From NCBI GenBank assembly GCA_947625445.1, contig CANQOM010000018.1, positions 1-16,980 of the forward strand: DNA of 16,980 nucleotides, in the 5' to 3' direction. Shown here one piece after another: positions 14,351 to 16,980 of the stretch (position 1 is its first letter; every line of letters starts with the position of its first letter). Made by a program: the position numbers and the translations under genes. Origin of the DNA: Candidatus Gastranaerophilales bacterium (GTDB taxonomy: Bacteria; Cyanobacteriota; Vampirovibrionia; Gastranaerophilales; Gastranaerophilaceae). Below the pieces are notes generated by a model. That model searched no databases and was not told the origin of the DNA. It saw only the letters and a list, made by a program, of their open reading frames with translations.

Positions 14351-15475
14351 ATGTTAAATGATATAAATCTAGTTGTAGGTTCAGGGATAACAGGTGCAAC
14401 TATTGCACGTAGAATTGCTGAAACATTTGATGAGAAAGTATTAGTTATTGATAAGAAAGAACATATTGCCGGAAATTGTTTTGATTATAAAGATAAAAAT
14501 GAAATTACTATTCATAAATACGGCTCACATATCTTTCATACAAATAACGAAGATGTTTGGAAATTTTTAACCAGATTTTCATCATTTAATACATACATGC
14601 ATAGAGTTTATGCAATCATAGATGGGATTAAAGCATCAATACCATTTAATTTTAATACACTTTATGAAGTTTTTCCTCAATCTTTAGCAAAAAACCTTGA
14701 AATTAAGTTGTTACAAGCCTTTGAATATAATTCAAAAGTACCTATTCTAGAATTTAAGAAAACAGATGATAAAGATTTAAACTTTTTAGCAGATTATATA
14801 TATAAAAAAATTTATTTAAATTATACCCTAAAGCAATAGGAAGCAAAACCAAATGATATTGATAGCGGAGTAACCGCAAGAGTACCAGTTTTAATAAGCA
14901 AAGATAGCAGATATTTTCAAGATAAATATCAGGGAATACCTTTAGGCGGATATACTAAATTGATTGAGAATATTTTAAAGCATCCAAATATAGAAGTAAA
15001 ACTAAATACTGAATTTAAAGACATAAAAAATAATGATTTCAAAAGAATTTTTCACACAGGTTCAATAGATGAATTTTTTGACTACAAGTTCGGAATGCTT
15101 CCATATAGAAGTGTGTCTTTTAAATTTGAAGAATTTAATATCCCATATTATCAGGAAAACAGTGTTATTAATTACCCGAATAATTATGACTTTACACGAA
15201 TACATGAATATAAATATTACTTAAACGAAAAGACAAAAAAGACAATTATAGCAAAAGAGTTTTCAGATCATTTTATTTTGGGAACTAATGAAAGATATTA
15301 TCCTATCAATAACGATAAAAATATAGAACTTTATGAAAAATATATACATTTAGCAAAAGAATTAAAGAATGTTTATTTTTTAGGAAGACTTGGAGATTAT
15401 AAATATTATGATATAGATAAAGCTATAGAAAGAGCTTTTCAATGTATTGATGAAGTTTTTTATAAATTAAATTAA
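14351..15475 (+). pseudogene. glf: UDP-galactopyranose mutase with one in-frame TAG stop
   Basis: The frame from 14351 to 15475 encodes UDP-galactopyranose mutase, the FAD enzyme that turns UDP-galactopyranose into UDP-galactofuranose. It shows the Rossmann VVGSGITGATIAR, YGSHIFHT, VTARVPVLISKD, the segment from TRIHEYKYY and LGRLGDYKYYDID. At 14837-14839 a TAG interrupts YTLKQ-*-EAKP exactly where the family has YTxKQW, a Trp that lines the active site, so TGG to TAG is the simplest change. The 374-codon length is otherwise normal (family about 370-390) and both sides remain in one frame, so the event is recent or an assembly error. Fragments are 162 and about 210 aa. AAGGA (14340-14344) precedes the ATG. 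Nearby galE would supply its substrate. Confidence 0.88.
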
Positions 15476-15489
15476 ATTTAGGAGGAAAA

Positions 15490-16494
15490 ATGGATTATAA
15501 AATATCAGTAATTATACCGGTTTATAATGTTGAAGAATATCTTGCACAATGTATAGAAAGTATTATTAATCAAACATTAAAAGATATAGAAATAATATGC
15601 ATAAATGACGGTTCAACTGATTTATCAAAAGATATTTTATTAAAATACAAAAAACAAGACGAAAGAATAATAATTATAGATAAAGCAAACGGTGGATACG
15701 GTTCTGCCTGCAATACAGGGCTAAGTCTTGCAAGAGGTAAATATATAAGCATAATTGAGTCAGACGATTTTATTGATAAAAATATGTTTGAAGATTTATA
15801 TAATATTGCAATCAAATATAAAACAGATATAGTTAAATCTGCATATTACGAGTATAAAGATAACACAAACATTGCTTCAAAAATTAACTGGAGTAAAGAT
15901 TATAAGATGCCTCAAGGCGTATTTAAAATTTGCGACTGTACTCAACTTATTTATTTTCACCCAAGTATATGGAGTTGTATATATAAAAAATCTTTTCTAG
16001 ACAAAAATAAAATCAGATTTATTGAAGCAAAAGGCGCAGGTTGGGTAGATAATCCATTTCAAATACAAACTTTATGTTTAGCAAAAAAAATTTTTTACAC
16101 AGATAAAGCATATTACTATTATAGACTTACTAATCCAAACTCTTCAAGTAATATTGTAAATATAAAAAATCCATTTGACAGAAGTGACGAAATTCATAAA
16201 TTTTTAAATGAAAAGAAAATTGAAGATAAAAATTTATATGCACATTTATACAAACGTGAAATGTCTTATATTGATATAATTTTAAAAGGAATTACATCTG
16301 ATTTATTTGATTTAGCAGCTGATAAAATATTTAAAATGGCAAAAAGGATGAATAAAGAAGTTATATTAAACAGCAAATATGTAAATGATTATGAAAAGTC
16401 GGTTTATGAAAGTTGCCTTAGTAAAACTGGTATTTTAAAATTAATGAAAAGGCTCCAAGAAGAAAAACGAAATGCAGTGATTGTACATGTGTAA
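15490..16494 (+). CDS. GT2 family glycosyltransferase
   Basis: This 334-aa protein begins KISVIIPVYNVEEYLAQCIESI, followed by ICINDGSTDLS and IIESDDFID, the GT-A/GT2 nucleotide-sugar and DxD-like metal sites (here ESDD). It is an inverting cytoplasmic transferase in polysaccharide assembly. The ribosome site is the best in the window: GGAGG at 15481-15485, 4 nt before the ATG. It follows glf by 14 nt and its end overlaps galE by 8 nt. Placement between glf and galE makes a galactofuranosyl or galactosyl transferase plausible, but GT2 sequence does not fix the sugar. The C-terminal third is lysine-rich. Confidence 0.9.
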   Translation: MDYKISVIIPVYNVEEYLAQCIESIINQTLKDIEIICINDGSTDLSKDILLKYKKQDERIIIIDKANGGYGSACNTGLSLARGKYISIIESDDFIDKNMFEDLYNIAIKYKTDIVKSAYYEYKDNTNIASKINWSKDYKMPQGVFKICDCTQLIYFHPSIWSCIYKKSFLDKNKIRFIEAKGAGWVDNPFQIQTLCLAKKIFYTDKAYYYYRLTNPNSSSNIVNIKNPFDRSDEIHKFLNEKKIEDKNLYAHLYKREMSYIDIILKGITSDLFDLAADKIFKMAKRMNKEVILNSKYVNDYEKSVYESCLSKTGILKLMKRLQEEKRNAVIVHV

Positions 16495-16980
16495 AAAAAT
16501 ATTAATATTAGGCGGTGCAGGATATATAGGGTCTCATACCGCATACCAATTAATAAAAGAAGGAAGAGAAATTGTAATAGCAGATAATCTTTCAACAGGA
16601 CATATTGAAGCAATTCCTAAAGATGCAAAATTTTACAATGGAGATATTCGTAACAAAAACTTTCTTGATAATATTTTTGAATCAGAAAATATTGATGCAG
16701 TAATTCATTTTGCAGCTAAATCTATTGTCCCGGAAAGTATAAAAAAACCTTTAGAATATTATGAAAATAATCTTATCGGAACTTTTGTTTTATTACAATC
16801 AATGACGGAACATAATATTAACAATATTGTATTTTCATCTACCGCAGCAGTTTTTGGAGAACCAAAAAATATTCCGATAAAAGAGAATGATAATAAAGCA
16901 CCGTCAAATACGTACGGCGAAACTAAACTTGCTATGGAACAACTGTTCAAATGGACATCAATGGCTCATAATATAAAATA
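16487..16980 (+). CDS. galE: UDP-glucose 4-epimerase, 5' part (continues beyond window)
   Basis: The frame begins ATG at 16487, overlapping the GT2 gene's stop by 8 nt, and runs to the right edge (about 164 codons of roughly 330 seen). ILILGGAGYIGSHTA is the GxxGxxG NAD site, VIHFAAKSIVPES is the typical GalE segment, FSSTAAVFG gives the Ser/Thr site and YGETK gives Tyr143 and Lys147. The enzyme interconverts UDP-glucose and UDP-galactose and would feed the mutase encoded just upstream. The C-terminal sugar-binding part is outside the window. Confidence 0.92.
   Translation, partial: MCKKILILGGAGYIGSHTAYQLIKEGREIVIADNLSTGHIEAIPKDAKFYNGDIRNKNFLDNIFESENIDAVIHFAAKSIVPESIKKPLEYYENNLIGTFVLLQSMTEHNINNIVFSSTAAVFGEPKNIPIKENDNKAPSNTYGETKLAMEQLFKWTSMAHNIK

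Noticed and set aside
14837..14839. TAG read as a sense codon (alternative genetic code)
   Set aside because: No other gene in the window contains an in-frame TAG, so there is no support for reassignment; a mutation or error is simpler.

Overview
The window is AT-rich coding DNA from what is probably a Gram-negative, host-associated bacterium. Evidence for an outer membrane is a large autotransporter with a signal peptide and a C-terminal beta-barrel, plus many surface-glycan genes. My best guess for lineage is the gut cyanobacterial relatives (Gastranaerophilales/Melainabacteria). This is low confidence; Campylobacterota, Brachyspira or Elusimicrobia are not excluded. Almost all genes are on the + strand, tightly packed, often overlapping, and mostly end in TAA. 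I saw no rRNA, tRNA, CRISPR array, transposase or recombinase.

Layout. (1) 1-1439: the 3' end of a hexapeptide-repeat sugar acetyltransferase, broken at a run of nine G, overlapping a WavE-like polysaccharide glycosyltransferase. (2) 1544-4162: an 872-aa autotransporter with GGAI-N beta-helix repeats, preceded by a hairpin that ends 4 nt before its ATG. (3) 4254-6768: a membrane-anchored SGNH/DltD/AlgJ-like protein overlapping an MBOAT (AlgI/DltB-like) O-acyltransferase, i.e. an export-side acylation pair. (4) 6769-6981: a gene-free stretch with a perfect 16-bp inverted repeat 117 bp apart. (5) 6982-9491: a second hexapeptide acyltransferase, a DegT-like PLP aminotransferase (with an in-frame G9 tract) and a FemAB/GNAT-like acyltransferase. 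(6) 9523-12839: NDP-hexose 2,3-dehydratase (split at a third G9 tract), a Gfo/Idh/MocA NDP-hexose 3-ketoreductase and an NAD-dependent epimerase/reductase, which form a plausible 2,6-dideoxyhexose pathway. (7) 12841-13863: a GT8-type glycosyltransferase. (8) 13867-14350: a small XRE regulator on the - strand and its palindrome-bearing upstream region. (9) 14351-16980: UDP-galactopyranose mutase with one in-frame TAG, a GT2 glycosyltransferase and the start of galE.

Together the genes look like a surface-polysaccharide locus. galE and glf would supply UDP-galactofuranose. The dehydratase, 3-ketoreductase and SDR would make a nucleotide 2,6-dideoxysugar. The aminotransferase and the soluble acyltransferases would decorate sugars, the GT2, GT8 and WavE enzymes would assemble them, and the SGNH/MBOAT pair would acylate the exported polymer.

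The most striking feature is three separate runs of exactly nine G on the coding strand of three sugar-modifying genes. Two of the runs put their gene out of frame in the same sense: adding one G or losing two restores a full-length family-typical protein. The third is in frame. This is the architecture of phase-variable contingency loci. With the inverted-repeat segment and the nonsense codon in glf, it suggests that this organism varies its surface glycan by several on/off switches.
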